Of a stretch of DNA of 64,000 nt, positions 1-8,213 are shown in pieces. Numbering within the stretch: the stretch's first letter is position 1; each line of letters starts with the position of its first letter. The notes under the pieces were generated by a model. It was not told the origin of the DNA, searched no databases, and was given only the letters and a program-made list of their open reading frames with translations. The DNA lies in NCBI RefSeq assembly GCF_002285495.1, contig NZ_CP016786.1, positions 572,001-636,000 on the forward strand, given 5' to 3'. This DNA comes from Clostridium isatidis (GTDB lineage: Bacteria > Bacillota > Clostridia > Clostridiales > Clostridiaceae). Position numbers and translations under genes: made by a program.

Positions 1-1
1 T

Positions 2-472
2 AAAACAGCAAAATCAGATTCAATAAATTCTATTATAAACTGTTTGAAAATATCATTTTATGTTATCATAGTTATTACTTTTATGGTGATATTATTTGGT
101 AAAATTTTTATAAAAATTATGTATGGTAATGAGTTTTTGGATTCTTATATTGTAACAGTAATATTATTTTTAGGAATACCCTCAATGGCATGGTTTAAAA
201 TTATATCTACTTTATATTTAGCTAAGGGAAAACGATATTTCTATTTAATGACATTATTGCTTAGTGTAGTTTCAAACGTAATTTTTAATATAGCATTAAT
301 ACCTAAATTCTCTATTTATGGAGCAGCAATAGCTTCTGTTTTTTCATATACAGTTTGCGGAGGAATATTTTTAATCGATTTTTGTAAAAAATATAATTTA
401 AAAATGATTAATATTTTTAGCATTAAAAACTCTGATTTTAAAGGGTTGATAAAAAAATTAAAGTCACAATAA
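2..472 (+). CDS. Polysaccharide flippase (Wzx/MATE-like), C-terminal part
   Basis: The reading frame is open from the first bases of the window, so this is the 3' end of a longer gene; the in-frame TTG at 44 is internal. The visible part (about 157 residues) has four or five hydrophobic segments separated by short loops and ends in a basic Lys-rich tail. The pattern around 'GAAIASVFSYT' is typical of the C-terminal helices of Wzx-type flippases, which move undecaprenyl-linked repeat units across the membrane. The MurB-like gene follows 18 bases later, so the two are probably co-transcribed as the tail of an upstream surface-polysaccharide cluster. Family-level call is fairly safe; the substrate is unknown. 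Confidence 0.75.
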   Translation, partial: KTAKSDSINSIINCLKISFYVIIVITFMVILFGKIFIKIMYGNEFLDSYIVTVILFLGIPSMAWFKIISTLYLAKGKRYFYLMTLLLSVVSNVIFNIALIPKFSIYGAAIASVFSYTVCGGIFLIDFCKKYNLKMINIFSIKNSDFKGLIKKLKSQ

Positions 473-490
473 GTATGGTGAGGGGAAGAA

Positions 491-1336
491 ATGATAGTAA
501 AGGATAATGAAAAATTAGCTAAATATACAACTTATCGAGTAGGTGGAATAGCTCGAAAGTTTTATATTCCAGAAAATAGAGAAGAATTACTTAATCTGTT
601 AATTAAATTAGAAGATTATAAAATTTTAGGAGGTGGTTCTAATTTACTAATAAATGATAGTAAGATTTTTGATAATATAATAAAACTAGATAAGTTTGAT
701 CAAAAAATTACTTCTTATGGTGAAGGTAAATATTATGTTGGAGCATCAGTAAGATTACAAAAATTAATAAATTTTATTAATAATCAAGGATATGGTGGAA
801 TTGAGTACTTATTTTCAGTGCCAGGATTAGTTGGTGGAGCACTAGCTATGAATGCAGGAAGAGGTAAACAGTTTAATAATCAAATAAGTGATTATATAAT
901 TAGTGTAGATGTTTTTCATAATGGTGAAATAATAACTTTAAGCAAAGAAGATTGCTTATTCAGATATAGAGGGTCAATATTTAAGAATAATAATTATATA
1001 ATTCTAGGGGGACTATTTCAATTTCTGCCAATGCTTAAAGAAGATTCTGAACAGCTCAAACGAGAGAGAATAGTTCTTTGTAATAAAAATCAAGATAAAC
1101 ATGGCACTAATTTTGGTTCTGTATTCAGTAAATATGATCGTAGAATTCTTAAATTAGTATCAAAATTATCGCTCAATAAAAAAGAGGGAGTTATGTTTTC
1201 AAAGCAAACAATTAATTGGATATGTAATGGTGGGAAAGGAACTTATAGTGATACTATTAAATTAATAAAATTAGTTAAAAAGATTCATGAAATATTTGGT
1301 AAAGAAATTGAGTTAGAAGTTGTTATATGGGATTAA
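491..1336 (+). CDS. murB: UDP-N-acetylenolpyruvoylglucosamine reductase (MurB) paralogue
   Basis: The product (281 aa) is an FAD-dependent reductase of the MurB family, which converts UDP-GlcNAc-enolpyruvate to UDP-MurNAc. FAD-domain motifs are visible: 'TYRVGG' near residue 15, 'GGGSNLLI' near 47 and 'YLFSVPGLVGGALAMNAGRG' near 101-120. The 'GSVF' motif carrying the expected catalytic Ser is kept near residue 209, and a Glu-rich C-terminus ('ELEVVIW') fits the family. The segment after GSVF is divergent from housekeeping MurB: the usual 'KNP...AG.LIE' stretch is not recognisable. It lies directly downstream of a flippase, so it may serve a surface polysaccharide containing a lactyl or muramic-type sugar, not bulk peptidoglycan. 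A 'gaggggaag' ribosome site precedes the ATG. Confidence 0.8.
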   Translation: MIVKDNEKLAKYTTYRVGGIARKFYIPENREELLNLLIKLEDYKILGGGSNLLINDSKIFDNIIKLDKFDQKITSYGEGKYYVGASVRLQKLINFINNQGYGGIEYLFSVPGLVGGALAMNAGRGKQFNNQISDYIISVDVFHNGEIITLSKEDCLFRYRGSIFKNNNYIILGGLFQFLPMLKEDSEQLKRERIVLCNKNQDKHGTNFGSVFSKYDRRILKLVSKLSLNKKEGVMFSKQTINWICNGGKGTYSDTIKLIKLVKKIHEIFGKEIELEVVIWD

Positions 1337-1454
1337 TTTAAAGAGGCAATTAATTATTTAAAATATAACATATAGAATAATTAAATTATTATTCTTGTAA
1401 AGAAAAGTTTTTAATAAACGATGATAATAATAAACTAACTAAACATAAATAATG

Positions 1455-1776
1455 AACTTTTATATTACTGGATAATGATATATTTACAATAAGTAAAAAT
1501 TAGGTTTAAGCAACTAATTAATTGTTATGATGAAAATAAAACCTCAGTATTAGGTGTGCAACAGTAGATCCGCAAAATGTATCTAAATATGGTATAGTGA
1601 ACGGAATTAATATAGAAGATGGAGTTTACAAGGTTAAGGAGTAAGTTGAAAACTAGAAAAGATATGATGCTGGTGATAAACTTTGCTTCTTAGAAGCTAC
1701 AGTTGAGTATGCTTTAAGAAGAGAAGATTTAAAGGAAAGCTTAAGATAATACTTAACTTCGTTAAATTTTGATTAA
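1455..1776 (+). pseudogene. galU: galU remnant (UTP-glucose-1-phosphate uridylyltransferase), frameshifted
   Basis: Conceptual translation in shifting frames gives GalU-like C-terminal segments. 1505-1561 reads 'FKQLINCYDENKTSVLGVQ'. 1561-1641 continues in another frame with VDPQNVSKYGIVNG and IEDGVYKVKE, then a stop. 1658-1749 reads YDAGDKLCFLEATVEYALRR then EDLKESLR, then a stop. Upstream, 1455-1500 looks like a degraded 'LLGDDI' region. These blocks are colinear with the second half of bacterial GalU, but the stretch between the second and third blocks is missing and at least two frameshifts or stops are present. The gene is dead here and probably marks an old rearrangement at the edge of the polysaccharide cluster. 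No intact galU is in the window. Confidence 0.8.
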
Positions 1777-1780
1777 TAAA

Positions 1781-1820
1781 AAATAATCTGCGTAGAAAAA
1801 TTAACGCAGATTATTTTTTT
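1781..1820 (+). terminator. Rho-independent terminator after the galU remnant
   Basis: A perfect 13-bp inverted repeat (1781-1793 with 1804-1816, loop of 10) is followed by a run of T. It would end transcription from the murB side and is probably the original galU terminator. Confidence 0.85.
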
Positions 1821-1922
1821 ATAGTTTTAAAAAATTTTGAAAATTTTTTCTAATAATCTCCTCCATCTAGGTATTTATCATATAGAAACAAAAAATTTAA
1901 TTCAAAATTAGGAGGAGATTAT

Positions 1923-2844
1923 ATGCAGTATTCTTTCTTAGGTTTTTCTACCTTAAAAATGAGAGAGTTAAACTTAGATGTAAAAGATATGATAATACTT
2001 AGATATTTTGTTGACTTTAAAGATAGTGGAAAGATGTTATTTGAAATAGTTAATGGAAGAAAATATTATTGGATCAATTATAAGACTATGGAAGAAGAAA
2101 TGCCTCATCTTGAATTAGGCAAAAAGGCAATTATGAAAAGAATGCACAAATTAAGGGATATGAGAATTTTAGACCATTATACCAAAAAGGAAGGAGGAAC
2201 TTTTTCCTACTTTGCTTTAGGACCTAAATATTATGAGCTAATAAATAAAGTAAATAACTATGAAAAGACAAAGGAAGAAAAACTAAAGGAAAAACAATTA
2301 AAAGAATTAAATGAAATGAAAACTGATTGTACAGACAAGCAAGGTATAATTAAATATTCCCAGGCATAAATGAAGAGGAAAAGGGGGTATCCTTAAAAAT
2401 AGATAGGGCGTATCTACAAAAATATCCAACAAAGATTAATAAATTAAATAATTCATCTACTAAAGAAATTAATATTATATAAAAAAGGCAGTAGAAGAAA
2501 TAATTGAATATTTAAATTCTAAAATAAATACTAAATATAATTCTGCCTCTTACAATACTATTAAGTTAATTAGTTTAAGATTAAAAGAAGGTTATAGCAT
2601 AAATGATTTTAAAACTGTTATAGATAAGAAGACAAATTCATGGCTAGGAACTGAATTTGAGCAATATTTAACTCCCCAAACCCTTTTTGGATCTAAATTT
2701 GAAAAGTATTTGAATCAAAAGATTATTAATAAAAATAAAAAAACTAAAGGAAGCTATGAAATTCCAAAATTAAGATTTAATAATTTTACTTCTAGGGAAT
2801 ATGATTATGATGAATTAGAGAAGAAATTATTAGGCTGGAATTAA
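1923..2844 (+). pseudogene. Phage replisome-organizer-like gene, broken by two frameshifts
   Basis: The 5' part (1923-2369, frame 3) encodes 148 residues beginning with a winged-helix-like region (about residues 1-105) such as seen in phage replication initiators, followed by a Lys/Glu-rich helix. It has a strong AGGAGG site. The coding sense then continues in frame 2 (about 2368-2480, 'NEEEKGVSLKIDRAYLQKYP') and in frame 1 (2482-2844). The last block contains 'EEIIEYLNSK', 'LRLKEGYSINDF', 'LTPQTLFGSKFEKYLN', which match the conserved phage C-terminal domain (TIGR02220-type). Each segment looks like good coding sequence, so two indels broke one gene of about 300 codons. It is a stray prophage remnant; no other phage gene surrounds it. 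Confidence 0.8.
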
Positions 2845-2861
2845 ATTTTTAGAAAAAATAT

Positions 2862-2935
2862 TTTTGTTTTAATAAAATTGAAAATATTGTATAATGTGAA
2901 TATAAATAGATAGTTATGTAGAATAATATATATAG
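2862..2935 (+). promoter_or_regulatory. Promoter/leader copy A upstream of tagD
   Basis: TATAAT at 2890-2895, with TTGTTT at 2864-2869 as the best -35 (spacing 20). The block from -35 to about 40 bases past the -10 is nearly the same as 3519-3592 upstream of galE, including 'TAAATAGATAGTTATG' and 'GAATAATATATATA'. The shared part extends into the transcribed leader, so it is more than a promoter match. Confidence 0.6.
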
Positions 2936-3023
2936 AATATAATATAAAATTAGGAAATTGATTAAAGTATAGTATTGTACTAAAGTAAAGAATACTCTTT
3001 ATTTTAGTAAGGAGGAGTAGTTT

Positions 3024-3425
3024 ATGAAAAAAATAATAACTTATGGAACCTTTGATTTATTGCATTATGGACATATAAATTTATTAAAAAGAGCAAAATC
3101 ATTAGGTGATTATCTAATTGTAGCCCTTTCAACTGATGAATTTAATTTAGAAAAAGGAAAAGTATGTTACTTTAAATATGAAGAAAGAAAAAAACTTCTG
3201 GAAGCTATAAGATATGTAGATTTAGTTATTCCAGAAACACGTTGGGAACAAAAAATTAGTGATGTAAAAGAATTTAAAATAGATACCTTTGTAATGGGAG
3301 ATGATTGGAAGGGGAAATTTGATTTCCTAGAAGAATATTGTGAAGTTCAATATTTACCAAGAACTCCAGAAATATCAACCACTAAAATAAAGAATGAGTT
3401 ATATGGTTTTAATGTTGATAAATAG
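3024..3425 (+). CDS. tagD: Glycerol-3-phosphate cytidylyltransferase (TagD-like)
   Basis: The 133-residue product is the usual length for TagD/GCT, the soluble enzyme making CDP-glycerol from CTP and glycerol-3-phosphate for teichoic-acid-type polymers. The N-terminal 'YGTFDLLHYGH' has the nucleotidyltransferase HxGH signature (H14, H17), and the C-terminal 'RTPEISTTKIK' matches the second family signature (RTxGISTT/ISTTxIK). The start is fixed by AGGAGG about 8 bases upstream. It is monocistronic, with its own promoter and terminator. Its likely consumer in this window is the CDP-glycerol glycerophosphotransferase at 45801, more than 40 kb away. Related cytidylyltransferases using other alcohols exist, but the C-terminal motif favours glycerol. 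Confidence 0.9.
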   Translation: MKKIITYGTFDLLHYGHINLLKRAKSLGDYLIVALSTDEFNLEKGKVCYFKYEERKKLLEAIRYVDLVIPETRWEQKISDVKEFKIDTFVMGDDWKGKFDFLEEYCEVQYLPRTPEISTTKIKNELYGFNVDK

Positions 3426-3439
3426 TAGAGTAGTTAATT

Positions 3440-3475
3440 GAGCATACAAAACAAATGAGTTTTGTATGCTTTTTG
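3440..3475 (+). terminator. Terminator after tagD
   Basis: Stem AGCATACAAAAC / GTTTTGTATGCT (3441-3452 with 3459-3470) followed by TTTTTG. Confidence 0.9.
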
Positions 3476-3518
3476 TCTCAAAAAGCAGTAATTATTTATT
3501 GATAATATATTGAGAATG

Positions 3519-3592
3519 TTTTGTTTTAATTAAATTTAAAATAATGTATAATGTCTTTGTAAATAGATAGTTATGATGGAATAATATATATA
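3519..3592 (+). promoter_or_regulatory. Promoter/leader copy B upstream of galE
   Basis: TATAAT at 3547-3552 and TTGTTT at 3521-3526, the same unusual 20-bp spacing as copy A (2862-2935). The following 40 bases are nearly the same as in copy A. After 3592 the two leaders diverge. Confidence 0.6.
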
Positions 3593-3655
3593 ATAAGCGA
3601 TAGCTTTAGGGAAATGTGAATTAATAATTAAATATTATTGAAGGGACGAATTTTT

Positions 3656-4648
3656 ATGAATATACTAGTAACTGGTGGAGCTGGATTTATAGGTTCCCAT
3701 ACTTGTGTGGCTTTGCTTGAGGCAGGATATGAAGTTATTGTTGTAGATAATCTTTGTAATAGTAAAGTTGATACTATAGATAAAATAAAAAAAATAACTA
3801 ATAAAGAAGTAGTTTTTTATAATATAGATGTAACTGAAGAAAAAGATTTAGATAGTGTTTTTTCAACTCATATAATTGATGGAATTATCCATTTTGCAGG
3901 TCTTAAAGCTGTAGGAGAATCTGTTGAAAAGCCCTTAGAATATTATTATAACAATTTAGTTTCTACAATGATGTTATGTAAGCTTTGTAAAAAATATAAT
4001 GTTAAAAAGTTTGTTTTCAGCTCATCTGCTACAGTATATGGAGATAATGAAATTCCATTTAGAGAGGATATGAAGCTTTTATCGACAACAAATCCTTATG
4101 GGGAAACAAAAGCTATGAGTGAAAGAATACTTACGGATATAGCAAAAGCTGATTCAAGCCTTTGTGTAACTTTACTTAGATATTTTAATCCAATAGGAGC
4201 TCATGAAAGTGGATTAATTGGTGAGGACCCAAAGGGGATACCAAATAACTTAATGCCATATATAACCAAGGTTGCCAAGGGAGAACTTGATAAACTGTGT
4301 ATTTTCGGAAATGATTATCCAACTATAGATGGTACAGGAGTTCGTGATTATATTCATGTTGTAGATTTAGCAGAGGGACATGTAGCCGCTTTTAAAAATA
4401 TAACACCAGGAGTACATGTTTATAACCTAGGTACAGGTAAGGGAACTTCAGTATTACAATTGGTGAAAGCTTTTGAAGAAGCAAATAAAATTAAAGTTCC
4501 ATATGAAATAGTAGATAGAAGACCTGGTGATATTGCCGAATGTTATGCAGATGTTAGTAAAGCAGAAAAGGAACTTGGGTGGATTGCTAAAAAGGGAATA
4601 ATAGAAATGTGTAAAGATGCATGGAATTTTGAAAAAAATATTAAGTAA
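3656..4648 (+). CDS. galE: UDP-glucose 4-epimerase
   Basis: A 330-residue extended short-chain dehydrogenase/reductase. The N-terminal 'TGGAGFIGSH' binds NAD, 'SSSATVYG' carries the catalytic Ser/Thr, and 'YGETK' holds the catalytic Tyr148 and Lys152. The length and the C-terminal 'RRPGDIAECYAD' motif are typical of GalE, which interconverts UDP-Glc and UDP-Gal (or the N-acetyl forms). The ATG at 3656 follows GAAGGGA at a sensible distance; an in-frame TTG at 3638 would add six residues without a better site. It stands alone between terminators and likely supplies UDP-Gal or UDP-GalNAc to the wall polymers encoded around it. Confidence 0.93.
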   Translation: MNILVTGGAGFIGSHTCVALLEAGYEVIVVDNLCNSKVDTIDKIKKITNKEVVFYNIDVTEEKDLDSVFSTHIIDGIIHFAGLKAVGESVEKPLEYYYNNLVSTMMLCKLCKKYNVKKFVFSSSATVYGDNEIPFREDMKLLSTTNPYGETKAMSERILTDIAKADSSLCVTLLRYFNPIGAHESGLIGEDPKGIPNNLMPYITKVAKGELDKLCIFGNDYPTIDGTGVRDYIHVVDLAEGHVAAFKNITPGVHVYNLGTGKGTSVLQLVKAFEEANKIKVPYEIVDRRPGDIAECYADVSKAEKELGWIAKKGIIEMCKDAWNFEKNIK

Positions 4649-4669
4649 TTATAGTATTTTGAAAATTAT

Positions 4670-4712
4670 AAGGACTTGATTTTTGTGCTTCACAGAAACA
4701 AGTTCTTTTTTT
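4670..4712 (+). terminator. Terminator after galE
   Basis: Stem AGGACTTG (4671-4678) pairs with CAAGTTCT (4699-4706, one G-U pair) around an inner GTG/CAC hairpin, followed by seven T. Confidence 0.75.
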
Positions 4713-4776
4713 GCTAATGAAAATAAAAATTTATGTTGAATTATTAAGATAAATGTAGAAAAATAATAAAAAACTA

Positions 4777-4845
4777 TTGAAAAAGAAAAAGATGGTAGGT
4801 ATAATTACATTAAATTCAAAAAATGAATTTCAAAAAATGAATTCA
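4777..4845 (+). promoter_or_regulatory. lic operon promoter with tandem palindromic operator
   Basis: TTGAAA (4777-4782), 17 bp, TATAAT (4800-4805): a near-consensus housekeeping promoter. Ten bases after the -10 begin two head-to-tail copies of TTCAAAAAATGAA (4815-4827 and 4829-4841), each a TTCA-N5-TGAA palindrome, and a third TTCA half-site starts at 4842. The same promoter spacing and two operator copies occur at 21850-21914 upstream of the winged-helix LicC-LicA fusion. Placement over the transcription start fits repression. Confidence 0.75.
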
Positions 4846-4899
4846 AAATATATGATTAGAATGTAATATTAAACATTTATAAGTATTGGGAGGTTAATT

Positions 4900-6507
4900 A
4901 TGAAAAAAGCTATAAAACAAGCGGTTATTCTTGCTGCCGGAGAAAGAAAGGACTTTGAAAATCCAGTTGGTTTTCTTCAAATTGAAGATACAACAATAAT
5001 TGAAAGATTAATTGTTTTACTTAATTCTAATGGAATAGATAACATAACTCTTGTTTCAGGATATAAAAGTGAACAATATGAAGAACTTGCAAAAAGAAAA
5101 AATTTGAATTTTATTTATAATGACCGTTTTAAGTGGACAGGAACTATGCATTCTTTATCTCTTGCTGAAGAGTTTGTAACTGGAGACTTTTTATTAATTG
5201 AAAGTGATACTGTTTTTGAGGAAAGGGCAATAGAACTATTACTTGAAAATGAAGAAAAGAATATTATTTTTATTGCAAATGAATCAGGCTCAGGAGATGA
5301 AGCTTTTGTTGAGCTAAAGGATGAATATATATTTAGAATATCAAAGGATATTCACCAGTTAAATAAAATAGATGGTGAAGCCATTGGATTATCAAAGGTA
5401 TCTTATGAAACTTTTAAAAGAATGCTTAAAGATTATAAATTTAATAAAAATCCATTTTTAAATTATGAATATATGATGATAAATATAATGGATGAATATA
5501 GATTTGGATATGTAAAAATTGATGGCTTAATATGGACTGAAATTGATACTAAAGAACATTATAAAAATCTAATACATGTTGTTTATCCAAAACTTAAAAT
5601 AAAAGAAATGGAAGTTAGAAAGCAATATGCAATAGAAACAGTTGCAAAGGCATTAAATGTAGATATAAGTGATATTAGAGATGTAGAAAGATTAGGTGGA
5701 CTTACAAATAAAAATTATAAGATGAACATTAATGGAAAAAATCTTGTTGCTAGAATACCTGGTAATGGAACAGATGAAATGTTTGATAGATTAAATGAAA
5801 AAATAAATTCAAATATTGCTTATGAAATTGGATTAAGTTGTAAGAATGTATATTTTGATGAAAAAACAGGGCTAAAAATAACAGAACTTATAGAAAATGC
5901 TGAAACTATAAATCCAACTACTGCGAAGAAGGAAGAAAATATTGAACTTATTGCTGGAGCTTTATTAAAACTTCATTATTGTGATAAAAAATTTAAAATA
6001 ACTTTTGATCCTTTTAAGGATACAGAATTCTATGAAAAACTTCTTCTTGAGGCAAATGGAAAAGTTTTTGAGGAGTATTATGAAATAAAAGAGAAGTTTA
6101 TGCCTCTTAAAGAGGAACTTTTAGAACTGGGTATGGTTTATACTCCATGTCATTTAGATGCTTTAGCTGAAAACTTTGTAAAGTCTGGAGAAGATAAAAT
6201 ATATTTAATAGACTGGGAATTCAGTGGAAATTATGACAAGCTTTGGGATGTTGCAACTATAATCGTGGAATGTGGCTATAATGATGATGAAAAAGAACTT
6301 TTACTTAATAAATATTTTGGAAGGGAAGCTCTTGAAGCTGAAAGAAAAAGAATACAAATTCATATGATAATGCAGGATATGTGTTGGAGTATGTGGGCAG
6401 CTGCTAAGGTTGCCAGAGGTGATGATTATTTAGAAGATTATGCAATTATGAGATTTACAAGAGGAAAGTATAACTTATTAAAATACTTGGAAGGCGGTAA
6501 TAAATAA
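4900..6507 (+). CDS. LicC-LicA fusion: nucleotidyltransferase-like plus choline kinase
   Basis: A 535-residue cytoplasmic fusion. Residues about 1-225 have the LicC/sugar-nucleotidyltransferase fold: 'AVILAAGE', 'NDRFKWTGTMHSL', 'ESDTVF' for the metal site and 'WTEIDT'. The normal GxGTRL...PK loop is replaced by 'ERKDFENPVGFL', so catalysis by this half is uncertain. Residues about 240-530 are a LicA/choline-ethanolamine kinase domain with 'GGLTNKNYKMNINGKNLVARIPG', the catalytic 'CHLDALAEN' (H418, D420) and 'LIDWEFSG' (D438). LicA phosphorylates choline; LicC makes CDP-choline. It overlaps the permease gene by one base (TAATG), showing translational coupling. A paralogue with an extra winged helix lies at 21948. 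Gene fusions of licC and licA are known in other bacteria, for example treponemes. Confidence 0.85.
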   Translation: MKKAIKQAVILAAGERKDFENPVGFLQIEDTTIIERLIVLLNSNGIDNITLVSGYKSEQYEELAKRKNLNFIYNDRFKWTGTMHSLSLAEEFVTGDFLLIESDTVFEERAIELLLENEEKNIIFIANESGSGDEAFVELKDEYIFRISKDIHQLNKIDGEAIGLSKVSYETFKRMLKDYKFNKNPFLNYEYMMINIMDEYRFGYVKIDGLIWTEIDTKEHYKNLIHVVYPKLKIKEMEVRKQYAIETVAKALNVDISDIRDVERLGGLTNKNYKMNINGKNLVARIPGNGTDEMFDRLNEKINSNIAYEIGLSCKNVYFDEKTGLKITELIENAETINPTTAKKEENIELIAGALLKLHYCDKKFKITFDPFKDTEFYEKLLLEANGKVFEEYYEIKEKFMPLKEELLELGMVYTPCHLDALAENFVKSGEDKIYLIDWEFSGNYDKLWDVATIIVECGYNDDEKELLLNKYFGREALEAERKRIQIHMIMQDMCWSMWAAAKVARGDDYLEDYAIMRFTRGKYNLLKYLEGGNK

Positions 6508-7499
6508 TGGATAAAAATAAAGAAAGAATAGGTATTGCAAATGGTTTAGTAGCAGGAATTACTTGGGGAATAGATACAGTTCTTGTTGGAATAATTATGG
6601 CAAGCACACCTTTTATTGATAATGAACAGGCTATATTTTTAGCTCCTTTTGTTAGTACATTTATGCACGATTTCTTTTCTGCCCTTTGGGCAACTATATT
6701 TATGATTTTTAAGGGTAAATCTGGAGAAGTAATAAAATCTCTTAAAACTAGAAGTGGTAGATTTATTGTTCTTGGAGCATTGCTTGGTGGTCCTGTTGGA
6801 ATGACCTGTTATCTTTTAAGTGTTAAATATATTGGAGCAGTTTATGCTGCAAGTATAACTTCTATATTCCCAGGAGTAAGTGCCCTATTAGCATTTATAT
6901 TTTTAAAAGAAGAAATGAATGCAAGAATTTGGTCAGGTATTGTATTAAGTATTGCAGGAGTTATTACTTTAGGATATGTTCCTGCTCAGCTTACTTTAGG
7001 AAGTGACTTTTTAATTGGAATATTATTTGCTTTTGGAACAGTTTTTGCATGGGGAGTTGAAGGTGTTATTTGTGCTTTAGGAATGAAAGATGGAGAAGTT
7101 GATTCTGAATATGCAATAAATATAAGACAAGCAACCTCTGGTCTTGTATATGCTGTTATAATAATCCCATTCTTAAAGGGATATGGTTTAGCTGGTAAAG
7201 CCTTAACATCAACTACAGCAATTGGAAGCTTTAATATTAATTTAGGAGTATTAATAGCAATTACAGCCTTAGTTGGAACTCTTTCTTATATGCAATACTA
7301 TAAGGCGATAAATATTATAGGTGCGGCAAGAAGTACTGCTCTTAATATTACATATTCAGTTTGGGCTATATTAATTCAAATAATTTTTATGAAATCACCT
7401 GTAAGCTTGCAACTTGTTATTGGAACGATTATAGTTATTTTAGGATCTTTCCTTGTTACAGGAAATCCAAAGGAACTTTTAGGATTAAATGAAAATTAA
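6507..7499 (+). CDS. licB: LicB-type choline permease (EamA/DMT family)
   Basis: A 330-residue integral membrane protein with about ten hydrophobic segments and two EamA-like halves; 'GALLGGPVGMTCYLLSVKYI' and 'SITSIFPGVSALLAFIFLKEE' mark the end of the first half. LicB proteins of the drug/metabolite transporter superfamily bring choline into the cell for phosphocholine decoration. The start codon shares a base with the stop of the kinase fusion, and a LicC gene follows 21 bases later. Position between choline kinase and cytidylyltransferase makes choline the most probable substrate; the sequence alone only shows a DMT transporter. Confidence 0.85.
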   Translation: MDKNKERIGIANGLVAGITWGIDTVLVGIIMASTPFIDNEQAIFLAPFVSTFMHDFFSALWATIFMIFKGKSGEVIKSLKTRSGRFIVLGALLGGPVGMTCYLLSVKYIGAVYAASITSIFPGVSALLAFIFLKEEMNARIWSGIVLSIAGVITLGYVPAQLTLGSDFLIGILFAFGTVFAWGVEGVICALGMKDGEVDSEYAINIRQATSGLVYAVIIIPFLKGYGLAGKALTSTTAIGSFNINLGVLIAITALVGTLSYMQYYKAINIIGAARSTALNITYSVWAILIQIIFMKSPVSLQLVIGTIIVILGSFLVTGNPKELLGLNEN

Positions 7500-7520
7500 A
7501 AATTTGAAAGGAAGACAATA

Positions 7521-8213
7521 ATGAGAGCAATAATCTTAGCAGCAGGTATGGGAACAAGATTAAGACCCCTTACAAATGATACTCCTAAGTCTTTAGTTAA
7601 GGTTGCAGGAGAGCCTATGGCTGAAAGACAAATAAGATTTTTAAAAGAAAAAGGTATAGATGATATAATTGTTGTTACTGGATACCTAAATGAGAAATTT
7701 GAATATCTTAAAGAAAAGTATGGGGTTAAAATCATTCATAATGATAAGTATGATTTATATAATAATATATATACAATGTATCTTGTAAGAGAGTATCTTC
7801 AAGATGCTTATGTTACTGAAGCAGATGTATATATGTATAGAAATTACTTTAAAACAGATTTAAAAAATTCAACATATTTTTCTGGAATTAAAGAAAATTA
7901 TAAAGGTGAATGGAAATTAAATTTTGATGAAAGTGGAAGAATATATGAAGTTGAAATAGGAGATGGAACAGGATATATAATGTCGGGGATTTCCTATTGG
8001 ACAAAAGAAGATGGACTTAAGATTAGAGAGAAGCTTGAAGAGATTATAGATAGTGGTAATTTTGAAAAGATATATTGGGATGATGTTGTTAGAAATCTTC
8101 TTGATGAGATAAATGTTTATATAGAGAAAATTAATTCTAATGATTGGTTTGAAATTGATTCTATTGAAGATCTTATAAAAGCTGAAAAAATCATTTCTGA
8201 TAATTCAAAATAA
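7521..8213 (+). CDS. licC: Choline-phosphate cytidylyltransferase LicC
   Basis: A 230-residue enzyme that resembles pneumococcal LicC in length and order of motifs. It has the intact nucleotide loop 'LAAGMGTRLRPLTNDTPKSL', 'HNDKYDLYNNIYTMYLVRE', 'EADVYMY' for the metal Asp, 'STYFSG', 'YIMSGISYW', 'IYWDDVVR' and 'FEIDSIEDL'. It would convert CTP and phosphocholine to CDP-choline. It is the last gene of the lic operon, with a GGAAG ribosome site. Its stop codon overlaps the first base pairs of the IS element's terminal repeat, so the insertion landed exactly at the gene's end and any native terminator has been displaced. No LicD transferase was found in the window. Confidence 0.92.
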   Translation: MRAIILAAGMGTRLRPLTNDTPKSLVKVAGEPMAERQIRFLKEKGIDDIIVVTGYLNEKFEYLKEKYGVKIIHNDKYDLYNNIYTMYLVREYLQDAYVTEADVYMYRNYFKTDLKNSTYFSGIKENYKGEWKLNFDESGRIYEVEIGDGTGYIMSGISYWTKEDGLKIREKLEEIIDSGNFEKIYWDDVVRNLLDEINVYIEKINSNDWFEIDSIEDLIKAEKIISDNSK

